From contig NZ_JAQBOW010000091.1 in the NCBI RefSeq assembly GCF_028287845.1, positions 1 to 43,016 on the forward strand: a stretch of DNA of 43,016 nt, in the 5' to 3' direction. Within the stretch, counting starts at the first letter, position 1; every line of letters begins with the position of its first letter. Both the position numbers and the translations under genes were made by a program. Origin of the DNA: Mucilaginibacter sp. (GTDB taxonomy: Bacteria; Bacteroidota; Bacteroidia; Sphingobacteriales; Sphingobacteriaceae). Positions 17,125 through 25,183 of the stretch are shown here, in pieces. The notes under the pieces are model-generated. The model saw only the letters and a list, made by a program, of their open reading frames with translations, had not been told where the DNA came from and searched no databases.

Positions 17125-17133
17125 CTCCGAATT

Positions 17134-18219
17134 ATGCAGAATTTAGTTAATGAGGCGCCAGCCAAAAAAAATTACGAGTTTATAGATTCCATACGTGCAA
17201 TTGCTATGATAAGTATTGTAGTGGAGCATTGTTTTTCGTTTGATGAAAGCACCTATCACCCAACTGATAAGCTCAGTATCTTCACGTTTGTATCTGTTAT
17301 TCAGTTTATAAAATTTGGCACTATAGCGTTTTTCCTACTATCCGGATTTTTAATAGGCGAAAAATTCACCACTTACACCCCTTATCAATATTTAAAAAGA
17401 CGTGTTGATAATACCATTGCCCCCTGGGTGTTTTGGTCGTTATTTTTTTTGGCGATGAAAGTTTTGAATGACGCGGTTATAGCTTACAAATTTAACTCGG
17501 GCGTGTTTCAGCCACATTTTGGTTTAACGGTGCTTGACTATGCTAAAAACATTTACCTGTATACCAGCTATTGGTTCATCCCTAACTTTTTAATCTGTAT
17601 AGGCATACTATTAATATTTAAACGCTGGCTTTACTCCTACTGGCTCGGCGGCATTCTGTTTTTGTTTACCATAGTATATATGTTCAACATTTATAATGAG
17701 TGGATAGAGCCCCGCCACTCTACCGCGATATTTGGTTTTGTGTTTTTTTTATGGTTAGGTGCACAGTTTAACAGGCATTTAAGCACGCTGGAAAACTGGG
17801 TTGATAAAACATCTATCTGGCTTTGGATAGCGTTATCAGCAGTAACACTAGTATCGGGCATTTGGGAAATACAGCACCTTAAAACCTTGCATAGTGTAGA
17901 CCCCTATAACACGCTGCGGCTAAGTAATATTTTGTATTCGCTTTGTTTCTTTTTCCTGTTGATAAAGATCAAAAATTTCGGGTTCGCCAAATATTTAAAA
18001 TCTCGCGAAACTACTTACGGTATCTATCTTATCCACTACATATTAGTAGCTATGCTATTGCCCATCATCTTTGTATCGTTAAGGTTTGATATTAACCCCC
18101 TAAGCTATGGCGAGGTATGGTTATATATGTTAACGCGTTTAGTTATAGTATATAGCTTAACATTTATAATAGTTACGCTGTTGAATAAAACAAAGGCGAA
18201 GGTGTTAATAGGGCGGTAA
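17134..18219 (+). CDS. Membrane acyltransferase, Acyl_transf_3 family
   Basis: This 361-residue polytopic protein has about ten hydrophobic segments and the family N-terminus FIDSIRAIAMISIVVEHCF, with the catalytic His in the first helix (VVEHC). The TIAFFLLSGFLIGEKF and TYGIYLIHYILVAMLLPI blocks are also typical. Members transfer acetyl or other acyl groups to surface sugars. I start it at the ATG at 17134 rather than a TTG seven codons upstream. It lies at the edge of the surface-glycan block at 18288-27070, convergent with it, which fits glycan decoration, but the target is not known. Confidence 0.9.
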   Translation: MQNLVNEAPAKKNYEFIDSIRAIAMISIVVEHCFSFDESTYHPTDKLSIFTFVSVIQFIKFGTIAFFLLSGFLIGEKFTTYTPYQYLKRRVDNTIAPWVFWSLFFLAMKVLNDAVIAYKFNSGVFQPHFGLTVLDYAKNIYLYTSYWFIPNFLICIGILLIFKRWLYSYWLGGILFLFTIVYMFNIYNEWIEPRHSTAIFGFVFFLWLGAQFNRHLSTLENWVDKTSIWLWIALSAVTLVSGIWEIQHLKTLHSVDPYNTLRLSNILYSLCFFFLLIKIKNFGFAKYLKSRETTYGIYLIHYILVAMLLPIIFVSLRFDINPLSYGEVWLYMLTRLVIVYSLTFIIVTLLNKTKAKVLIGR

Positions 18220-18287
18220 AACTAAAAAGCAGTTGGTGTAATTCCTTCCCAACTGAATAAACAGGTTGCTCCGGCCAAAACATTTAG

Positions 18288-19106
18288 CTATATATCATAT
18301 CCACACTCCTTAAAAAACGGCCGCCAAAAATCAAGGTGTTCATCCCAGGCGTGGCAGCCAAAAGGCAACTGGTTATTGGTGAGCGACATGGCCCTGTCCA
18401 GCACATACTCGAACGAGAATTTAATCCCTGTTTTATAATAAGGTATCCTTAACGCTTTGCGCTTGCGGTTTACCTCAATGCTCCAAAACCTATCCTCGTT
18501 AAAATGGGTGCTGTCGTTTGCCAGGTAGCCTGCAATAAATTCTTTTTTAGCTACGCTGATGTCGTAAAACTTTTTCACTCTGCGTAACGAGAAACCACCG
18601 TTGCCAACCTTATTTTCAAACTGGTAGTGGCTTGGTTCGCCGTTTACGTAGATATCATAACGGATATGAAAAAAGTACTTGATGTTTGATTTAACCGCCT
18701 TAATCCAATCCGGATGATCGCAATCGCGCAGCCAGGGCGCGCCTATGTAATCGTAATTTTGATCGCACCAATAATTAAGCTCGTCCCTAAAAACAAATGC
18801 ATCCAGTTGATGAATGAGGATATATTCATATCCTAAAAATTCTTTATAAAATTTATCAGACAGCATAAGGGCATTGTAACCTTTAATGTCTTTAAAATAG
18901 TCGTCGTCAAAACTTATAGTATCAGCAAATGGATAGGCCGTTATTGCTGCAGGCAGAGTAAGGTGATTTGGTTTAACAGCTATTACCGGGTAATTTGCCA
19001 GCACCTTAAAACATTGCTGTAGTGCGATAGCCTCATGAGCCGAAAGTGTATCCTTATAAAAAGGAATAACTACCGCAACCTTATGTTTAGCTTGCTGCCC
19101 GGCCAT
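18288..19106 (-). CDS. DUF5672 family protein, glycosyltransferase-like
   Basis: This 272-residue protein begins KVAVVIPFYKDTLSAHEAIA, resembling a GT-A fold, and has the DUF5672 core HQLDAFVFRDELNYWCDQ, YDYIGAPWL and GNGGFSLRRV. The NEDRFWS segment and conserved Trp/Asp residues are also typical. DUF5672 proteins sit in surface-polysaccharide clusters and are presumed glycosyltransferases, but the reaction is not established. It starts 2 bases after the ABC exporter gene at 19109 and should be co-transcribed with it. Confidence 0.82.
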   Translation of the reverse strand: MAGQQAKHKVAVVIPFYKDTLSAHEAIALQQCFKVLANYPVIAVKPNHLTLPAAITAYPFADTISFDDDYFKDIKGYNALMLSDKFYKEFLGYEYILIHQLDAFVFRDELNYWCDQNYDYIGAPWLRDCDHPDWIKAVKSNIKYFFHIRYDIYVNGEPSHYQFENKVGNGGFSLRRVKKFYDISVAKKEFIAGYLANDSTHFNEDRFWSIEVNRKRKALRIPYYKTGIKFSFEYVLDRAMSLTNNQLPFGCHAWDEHLDFWRPFFKECGYDI

Positions 19107-19108
19107 AG

Positions 19109-20938
19109 TTAATTGGTAAAGGTTTGCATATCTATCAGCTTACGGTATAAACCGTTATGGCCGATGAGTTCATGGTGAGTGCCCTGCTCTACAATTTTAC
19201 CGCTTTCAAGCACCACAATAATATCGGCATTTTGTATGGTGCTTAAACGGTGCGCTATAATGAGCGAGGTGCGGTTTTTCATCAAATTATTCAAGGCATC
19301 CTGCACCAATTTTTCCGATTCGGTATCCAGTGCCGAGGTAGCCTCATCCAGCAACATGATAGGCGGATTGCTCAAAACCGCACGTGCAATACATATTCGC
19401 TGCCTTTGCCCGCCGGATAGTTTGGTACCGCGATCGCCTATGTTGGTACTGTAGCCTTCTTCGGTCTCTAAAATGAAACTGTGCGCGTTGGCAATTTTTG
19501 CCGCGGCCTCTACCTGTTCGGGCGTGGCATCTACTTTGCCGAAGGCGATGTTGTTGTAGATAGAATCATTAAACAAAATGGATTCCTGGTTTACAAAACC
19601 CATTAAAGCTCTTAATGATTCGGCTGTGATAGATTTGATGTTATGGTCATCTATCAGCACCTCACCGCTTTGCGGGTCGGTAAAGCGGGGTATCAGATCC
19701 ATTAAGGTAGATTTACCACCACCCGACGGACCAACCAATGCTACGGTTTTACCTTTGGGGATATTTAAATTAATACCTGATAATACTTCTTTTTCCTGGT
19801 AAGCGAACGATACATTTTTAAAGTGGATGCCTTCGTTAAATTCGGTTATGGCAGTTGCATTCGGCGCATCTTTAATTAAAGGTTTTTCATCTATTAAAGC
19901 TAAAACCCGCTCGCCTGCGGCAATACCCGAGTGGATATTGCTAAATGAATCTGAGATGGCTTTGGCAGGGCGCATTAACTGTGAGAATATGCCTATATAA
20001 GCGATGAAATGACCCGCGTCAAGATCAGATTTGTGATTTAATATTAAATACCCGCCATACATCACAATAAACGCGATCATGGTAACAGATAGTGTTTCTG
20101 AAACCGGTGAAGCTAATTGCTGGCGCCTTGCCATTGAGCGCGCTATGCTTGAATAGGTTTCGTTTTCCTTATTGAATCGCTTTTTTATAAAATCGAGCGC
20201 GTTAAATGCTTTGATTATTTTTATACCAGATAATGCCTCATCCAGGTAACTAATCATGTTACCATATGATTGCTGACCAGCTATAGCTTGCGCTTTTAAT
20301 CGTTTTACTATCCTTGATATGATGAACGCAGAAACAGGAATAATTAATAATGAAAACAAGGTAAGTCTTGTCGAAATACTGAATAGCGCCACCATATAAG
20401 CTATCATGGTAACGGGTTCTTTAAATATTACCTGCAAGGTAGCTGTTACAGAAAATTGTACAACCTGCACATCTGACGCAACTTTAGATATAATATCGCC
20501 CTTACGCTCATTATTAAAATAACCTAAATGCAGATCCATTACATTATTAAATACGGTTTTCCTGAGGTTTAACAAGGTATGCACCCGCAGGTTTTCCATA
20601 GTGCGTTGAGAAAGATAACGAAACAGGTTACCTAAAAAAACAAAAATTATAATAATAAAGCATACAAACTTTAACGCGCCCCACGGGCCGCCATAATTAT
20701 TAATATAGTATTGCATGTAATATTTAAACATTTCGCTCATGTGGAATATTGAGGGAGCGGGGCCTGTTTGTGCTACAACCGCATGTGCATTTGTCGAAAA
20801 TAAAGCATTTAATAAAGGGCCTAATAATACCAGCACCATAGTACTGAAAAATACATACAAAAGGGTGAAAATTATATAAGGAATAGCAAATTTTTCAATT
20901 GGCTTGGCAAAGGATAGTAGCCTGAAATAAGTCTTCAT
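19109..20938 (-). CDS. ABC exporter, MsbA-type fused permease-ATPase
   Basis: This 609-residue protein has an N-terminal six-helix ABC exporter domain (to about residue 335) and a C-terminal ATPase: Walker A GPSGGGKST (about 402-410), signature LSGGQRQRI, Walker B IMLLDEATSALD and H-loop IAHRLSTIQ. The class includes MsbA, which flips lipid A core, and similar lipid or glycan exporters. Its place in the glycosyltransferase block suggests export of a lipid-linked glycan or LPS precursor; that is inference. A TAnnTTTG element lies 19 bases upstream of the ATG. Confidence 0.92.
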   Translation of the reverse strand: MKTYFRLLSFAKPIEKFAIPYIIFTLLYVFFSTMVLVLLGPLLNALFSTNAHAVVAQTGPAPSIFHMSEMFKYYMQYYINNYGGPWGALKFVCFIIIIFVFLGNLFRYLSQRTMENLRVHTLLNLRKTVFNNVMDLHLGYFNNERKGDIISKVASDVQVVQFSVTATLQVIFKEPVTMIAYMVALFSISTRLTLFSLLIIPVSAFIISRIVKRLKAQAIAGQQSYGNMISYLDEALSGIKIIKAFNALDFIKKRFNKENETYSSIARSMARRQQLASPVSETLSVTMIAFIVMYGGYLILNHKSDLDAGHFIAYIGIFSQLMRPAKAISDSFSNIHSGIAAGERVLALIDEKPLIKDAPNATAITEFNEGIHFKNVSFAYQEKEVLSGINLNIPKGKTVALVGPSGGGKSTLMDLIPRFTDPQSGEVLIDDHNIKSITAESLRALMGFVNQESILFNDSIYNNIAFGKVDATPEQVEAAAKIANAHSFILETEEGYSTNIGDRGTKLSGGQRQRICIARAVLSNPPIMLLDEATSALDTESEKLVQDALNNLMKNRTSLIIAHRLSTIQNADIIVVLESGKIVEQGTHHELIGHNGLYRKLIDMQTFTN

Positions 20939-21166
20939 TAAAAATATTTAAAGAGTGCAAAGCTAACGGTATTTAGCGAATATTAGTATGGGAAATTAAC
21001 GGTAGGTGAGTCTGGTTGGTTTATACTCCCGGCGGGGTTACAGGTGGATAGAAAAAACAGAATAAATTATAATTTGGCCTTTATTCCCGTCCCCACTGGT
21101 TTCTCAAAGAGTATCTGTGGTTAATATACCTATCCCACTCTTGTTGGTGGATATAATATTTATAAG
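20939..21166. other. Intergenic region between lipoprotein and ABC exporter genes
   Basis: Apart from the promoter element at 20958-20965 I see no gene, terminator or repeat here. Confidence 0.5.
20958..20965 (-). promoter_or_regulatory. -7 promoter element for the ABC exporter operon
   Basis: The minus strand reads TAGCTTTG (TAnnTTTG), 19 bases before the exporter ATG. Confidence 0.5.
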
Positions 21167-21670
21167 TTATTTTTTTGTGGTTTGTTGAGATAAAACTTTG
21201 GATAGCTTCTCGTCTAGCTTAAATGTAGCAATATATAAATCGGTATCAATACTATTTGTTGATCTGTAAGTTTGTTCGATTATCCAGCCTTCCGGTTTAC
21301 CTTTATACCCTAACAAATATTGTAAACTCTGTTCAAGCAGCATGTTGCGTTTATTATAATTTTTTTTACTTAATTTTTGAAGGATGGAAATCTCAGAATT
21401 GTTTTTAGTGTTCGCTATTTTTTTGTTTAAAGAATCACCAATTTTATAAGTGTTGTCAATTTTTTCAGTGATTATTTGATAATCTGGTTCATTATCCGGA
21501 CCACCTCTTAAAGTATCAATTGGACTGGTTTTTATTATCTCATATTTATCCGAGCCTTTTAAGGTGCTGTCTAAGTATTTTTTTGCTAATCCGTCTGCCT
21601 GCTGTTGTTTGGTTTCGAAATAAGTACAGGATACAAAAATAAATAGTATGGCAAGATGCGTCTTTTTCAT
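21167..21670 (-). CDS. Putative lipoprotein of unknown function
   Basis: This 167-residue protein begins MKKTHLAILFIFVSCTYFET, a lipoprotein signal with a lipobox ending at Cys15 (FVSC). The mature part is polar, rich in Lys, Asp and Thr, with no recognised domain. It should be a lipid-anchored periplasmic or outer-membrane protein. It stands between the exporter and the tandem glycosyltransferase-like genes, with more than 200 bases on either side; a link to the glycan pathway is not shown. Confidence 0.7.
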   Translation of the reverse strand: MKKTHLAILFIFVSCTYFETKQQQADGLAKKYLDSTLKGSDKYEIIKTSPIDTLRGGPDNEPDYQIITEKIDNTYKIGDSLNKKIANTKNNSEISILQKLSKKNYNKRNMLLEQSLQYLLGYKGKPEGWIIEQTYRSTNSIDTDLYIATFKLDEKLSKVLSQQTTKK

Positions 21671-21880
21671 AATAAATTAGGATTACTAAAATAAATATAG
21701 GGTAATAATGTTACTTACGAACTATCGCTTTCTTTCCCTTAGTCCTAATTTATAATCCCGGACTAACTTTTCAGGGGATCTGCACTCCCCGTATTCAAAC
21801 CCTCAATCAATGTTATTTCCAGTAAAGCTATATTATTCCGCTCGTGGCAACCAGACAGGTAATGAATAAACAGGAGCCTG

Positions 21881-21920
21881 GATCAGGTGGGACCAGGTGA
21901 GGTCAGGTAGGATCAGGTGG
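21881..21920. repeat. Short 10-bp tandem array
   Basis: Four 10-base units in direct order (GATCAGGTGG, GACCAGGTGA, GGTCAGGTAG, GATCAGGTGG) sharing the core CAGGT. Read from CAGG, the unit resembles the reverse complement of the larger 10-bp array at 24111-24195. Confidence 0.85.
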
Positions 21921-21938
21921 TCAGAACGCGCGCCGGGG

Positions 21939-22077
21939 ACTCACCCCGCGGCACTTCGTGCGCGACCCTCTCTTCGGCAAGCCGCAAAGAGGGTAACCAA
22001 GTGCAGAACTATTGAAAAACCCTCTTTCCGCCGAAGCGAAGAGAGAGGGTCGACCAGCGCAGCATAGTCGGGTGAGT
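21939..22077. repeat. Large imperfect inverted repeat
   Basis: Left arm 21939-21994 begins ACTCACCCCG and contains GACCCTCTCT and AAAGAGGGT; right arm 22019-22077 is its imperfect reverse complement, from ACCCTCTTT through AGAGAGAGGGTC to CGGGTGAGT. A spacer of about 24 bases lies between. Each arm itself holds a smaller hairpin (CCCTCT...AGAGGG). This looks like a non-coding dispersed element of the REP/MITE kind. A 79-codon reading frame across the right arm is probably not a gene. Confidence 0.75.
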
Positions 22078-22084
22078 AAATTGC

Positions 22085-23029
22085 CTACTGCGCCAGCTTC
22101 TGTACCAGCGTTTCAAAATGATCCTGGAAGAAAAAGTCGTAGCCGCCCTCGCCTTCGGGCACCACATTTATTACATCGAACGAAACCTCCAAAACGCGTG
22201 GCACTTTTAACGCCTCGGCTATGGAATATGGGAACGATTGATTGCCGATAAACAATTTACACCCGGCTATCATTTTTGCCATTTGTAAAAAGTCGTCCAC
22301 CTTTACCCATTTAATATTGGGGATGGTTTTAATGATGTCGTTATATTCTGATTCCACACCTATGAATATCAGGTTATCATACTTATTCAAAAACTGATGA
22401 TCTATCATGATGTTCCGGTAGCGTTCGCTGCGTGCCAGGATGATGGTATCTTTATAAGTATGGTCGGGTTCAACCGTCAGCCATTTTTTCCAAAGCGGCG
22501 GGTTAACACCGGTAACATAAGCGCACCAATGGGCAATGTTTCCCTTATCCTGCGGTACAAAGCCCGAGCGAAAATAATCCAGATCGATATCAATTGGTTT
22601 ATCGCTGCTAGCCTCGCACTCATTAATATAGGGCTGACTTTTTATCAGCGGCACCAGCATATCTATCATCTTCTGGTTAAGCATTACGCCACCCAGCGCG
22701 TGCGAGTGCGTTACGCCCTCGGCAAATATCATGGGGCGGTTTAGCGTAAAATATAAATTTACAGGCACACCAGTAAATTCATGTATTTCGCGAATGGTTG
22801 GCAGGGCATAAATAATATCGCCCGCGTTACCGCTATGGTTAAGGTTCAGTTTTCCGTTAGCAAGGGCATGCGCTTTAATTTGCGGAAAGTTGCTTAACCG
22901 CTGGTTGCCGGTAATGAAACGTTTAAACTCAACATCTTTATAATTAACCAGCTGCCATTTATATTCTTTGTAACCCTTTTTATCAGTATGTTTTAGCCAA
23001 AGCTTATTTAAAAGACCTTTTTTCTTCAT
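22085..23029 (-). CDS. Heptosyltransferase-like GT-B protein (tandem copy 1)
   Basis: This 314-residue protein has an N-terminal HSGNAGDIIYALP motif (residues 65-77) resembling the donor-loop region of ADP-heptose:LPS heptosyltransferases (GT9), and a C-terminal GCKLFIGNQSFPYSIAEALK (256-275) resembling the GT9 nucleotide-sugar site. No signal peptide is present. It is a close paralogue of 23040-23984, starting 10 bases after it and of the same length. I infer a sugar transfer to a surface glycan; donor and acceptor are unknown, and membership in GT9 is not proven. Confidence 0.72.
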   Translation of the reverse strand: MKKKGLLNKLWLKHTDKKGYKEYKWQLVNYKDVEFKRFITGNQRLSNFPQIKAHALANGKLNLNHSGNAGDIIYALPTIREIHEFTGVPVNLYFTLNRPMIFAEGVTHSHALGGVMLNQKMIDMLVPLIKSQPYINECEASSDKPIDIDLDYFRSGFVPQDKGNIAHWCAYVTGVNPPLWKKWLTVEPDHTYKDTIILARSERYRNIMIDHQFLNKYDNLIFIGVESEYNDIIKTIPNIKWVKVDDFLQMAKMIAGCKLFIGNQSFPYSIAEALKVPRVLEVSFDVINVVPEGEGGYDFFFQDHFETLVQKLAQ

Positions 23030-23039
23030 ATTATAATTA

Positions 23040-23984
23040 TTAAACGGCCAACTGTTTTACTAACGATTCCAAATGCTCCTGGAAGAAAAAATCATGCGCG
23101 TTCTCGCCTTCGGGAATCACATTGGCTATCTGGTAATACAACTCTAATATACGCGGCACTTTAAGCCCTTCGGCAATAGAGAACGGGAACGATTGGTTAC
23201 CAATAAAAACCTTACAACCTGCAATTATCCGCGCCAGCTTTAAAAAATCATCCACTTGTACCCATTTAAGGTTGGGTATTGATTTGCGCATATCCTCATA
23301 CTCTGATGCTACGCCTATAAAAACCACATCCTTATAATCTTGTAAAAACGAATAATTAATAGCTGTATTACGGTAGCGTTCGCTACGGGCAATAACTATG
23401 GTATTGGCATAAGCTTTATCAGCATCAACTGTTAGCCAGCTTTTCCATAATTGCGGGGTTACCCCGGTTAAATATCCGCACCAGCGTGCAATGTTTCCAT
23501 GATCTATCGGTATCAGTTTCGATCTGAAAAAATCCAGGTCGATATGTATTTGCTCACCATTATAGGCCTCGCATTTATCCATATACTTTTGCGATAATAC
23601 CAGCGGAGCCAGCATATCCACCATTTTTTGGTTCAGCATAACACTACCCAGCGGGTGTGTCATGTGTTTAGGCATATTACGCGGTTTGCTTAGCTTTAAA
23701 TACAGGTTTATTTTTACGCCGGTTAGCTCATGTATTTCTTTAAGTGTTGCCAAAGCATATATAATATCGCCCGCGTTGCCGCTATGGTGTACGTTAAGTT
23801 GGGGGCTTGATGCGCAAAATGCCTTTATTTTCTCTACGGTGTTTAAGCGCTGCTTACCGATAAAGTAATTTTGAAATTCCTCTTTATTATAATTGGTGAT
23901 CTCCCACTTGTACTCTTTATATTTATCCCTATCAGAATATTTTAAAAGCAATTTACCCAGGAAATTCTTTTTCTTAAAAGTCAT
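23040..23984 (-). CDS. Heptosyltransferase-like GT-B protein (tandem copy 2)
   Basis: This 314-residue protein shares the HSGNAGDIIYALATLKEIHE and CKVFIGNQSFPFSIAEGLKV blocks with its neighbour at 22085-23029, and the LARSERYRN-like IARSERYRNT block in the middle. By eye more than half of all residues are identical across the full length. This indicates a tandem duplication followed by divergence. The upstream gap of 263 bases contains the 10-bp tandem array at 24111-24195. Confidence 0.72.
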   Translation of the reverse strand: MTFKKKNFLGKLLLKYSDRDKYKEYKWEITNYNKEEFQNYFIGKQRLNTVEKIKAFCASSPQLNVHHSGNAGDIIYALATLKEIHELTGVKINLYLKLSKPRNMPKHMTHPLGSVMLNQKMVDMLAPLVLSQKYMDKCEAYNGEQIHIDLDFFRSKLIPIDHGNIARWCGYLTGVTPQLWKSWLTVDADKAYANTIVIARSERYRNTAINYSFLQDYKDVVFIGVASEYEDMRKSIPNLKWVQVDDFLKLARIIAGCKVFIGNQSFPFSIAEGLKVPRILELYYQIANVIPEGENAHDFFFQEHLESLVKQLAV

Positions 23985-24247
23985 CCTTCCAAAATTAATT
24001 AAATAACGCGTTTAGTGATTAAATTAGATATAAAAAATTAGTGCATCCGGAAGTAAACAAGTTCTGCAATAAACCTATTACCCATTAAATGCTTTTACTG
24101 TACTGTCCCACGAACACCTGGTACACCCTGGGACACCTTGGGACACCTTGGGACACCTTGGGACACCCTGGGACACCCTGGGACACCCTGGGACATTATA
24201 AATTTCAATCAATTGAAAATCAACTATATAAAATCACATCCAATAAA
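23985..24247. other. Intergenic region holding a tandem array
   Basis: This gap separates the tandem paralogues from the GT2 genes. It contains the 10-bp array (24111-24195) and otherwise AT-rich sequence; I see no ORF. Confidence 0.6.
24111..24195. repeat. 10-bp tandem array (GGACACCYTG)
   Basis: Eight consecutive 10-base units: two diverged (CGAACACCTG, GTACACCCTG), then three GGACACCTTG and three GGACACCCTG, ending in a partial GGACA. Period is exactly 10 with only C/T exchange at one position in the perfect copies. There are no spacers, so it is not a CRISPR array. It lies in a non-coding gap of the minus-strand glycan block. Confidence 0.95.
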
Positions 24248-25183
24248 TTAACTAAATAGTTTCTTTGTTTTTGCACCCCATATTTGGCTGTAAATATAAT
24301 TGGCGCGGTTTAGCTTGCTCTTTTTGCGGATAAGAAAAATAGTATTCCGATATTTTATTAACAGACTGCTTAATTCAAATGATATATAACTACCCATCCG
24401 TTTGGTAAACGCTTTATAAAATTGTTGGGCAATATCATTTTTGTTTTTCGGATAAGCCGCGCAATGGCCCAGCCAGGTTTGTATACGCTCCAGTTTTTGT
24501 ATAGAGGTATGCTTATGCACCTCTTTATCCCGTTTGGTGCGTAAAATGTTGGTATCGCTTTTATCATGCTGACGATATTTAACCAGGCACTCGGGAATAA
24601 AATCTATCGTGCTTATATTGGTTGCTACGTAGGCCAACCACCAGTCATGAAAATAGGTTTCTTTGAGCGGCAGGGCCTCATCCAGCAGTTCGCGCTTCAT
24701 TAATATGGAATGGCCCGATACACAATTAAAAAACAAAAACACTTCAGGCTCACCTCCACGATAAAGGTTCATTACATCTGATACTTTTTTATTCATCGGG
24801 CTGCCATCCTCATGTATAAATTCCGAATCGTGATATATCAACACATTGTCCTTTATAGCGTTAACCTGCTTTTCAATTTTCTCCAAGTCCCAAATATCAT
24901 CCTGGTCGCAAAGGGCAATCAGTTCACCGGTGCATAAAGTTGCCGCACGTTCAAAATTCTTTACAAAGCCAAGATTGCTTTCGTTTTGGTAATGCTTAAT
25001 CTTCGGATAACGGGATGCGTAAGCAGTTAAAATGTCGTATGTATTATCGGTAGAGCAATCGTCAACCACAACAATCTCCAAATTTTTATAAGTTTGATCA
25101 ACAAGCGTATCTAACTGCTGCGTCAAATAAGCCGCCCCATTATAGGTGCACAACGCGACAGAAACTAATGGCCCACTTTTCAT
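24248..25183 (-). CDS. Glycosyltransferase family 2
   Basis: This 311-residue protein has the GT2 N-terminus VSVALCTYNGAAYLTQQLDT, the VVDDCSTDNT donor motif and ELIALCDQDDIWD with the DxD metal site (about residues 93-95), and the later FHDWWLAYVA acceptor motif. Such enzymes are common rhamnosyl- or other glycosyltransferases of O-antigen or capsule synthesis. It directly abuts the next GT2 gene (stop and start adjacent at 25183/25184), so both are in one operon. The sugar is not predictable. Confidence 0.9.
   Translation of the reverse strand: MKSGPLVSVALCTYNGAAYLTQQLDTLVDQTYKNLEIVVVDDCSTDNTYDILTAYASRYPKIKHYQNESNLGFVKNFERAATLCTGELIALCDQDDIWDLEKIEKQVNAIKDNVLIYHDSEFIHEDGSPMNKKVSDVMNLYRGGEPEVFLFFNCVSGHSILMKRELLDEALPLKETYFHDWWLAYVATNISTIDFIPECLVKYRQHDKSDTNILRTKRDKEVHKHTSIQKLERIQTWLGHCAAYPKNKNDIAQQFYKAFTKRMGSYISFELSSLLIKYRNTIFLIRKKSKLNRANYIYSQIWGAKTKKLFS

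Noticed and set aside
17113..17133. TTG start for the acyltransferase
   Set aside because: The codons overlap a TAnnTTTG promoter element, so they would not be in the message; the ATG at 17134 fits the family N-terminus.
18230..18255. Terminator between the acyltransferase and DUF5672 genes
   Set aside because: CAGTTGG and CCAACTG can pair but the loop is long and no T-run follows; too weak to call.
22012..22251. 79-codon plus-strand reading frame over the inverted repeat
   Set aside because: It runs through the repeat and into the opposite strand of the GT9-like gene; composition is repeat-driven.
24111..24195. Possible CRISPR array
   Set aside because: The 10-base units are directly joined with no spacers and no cas genes are near; it is a minisatellite.
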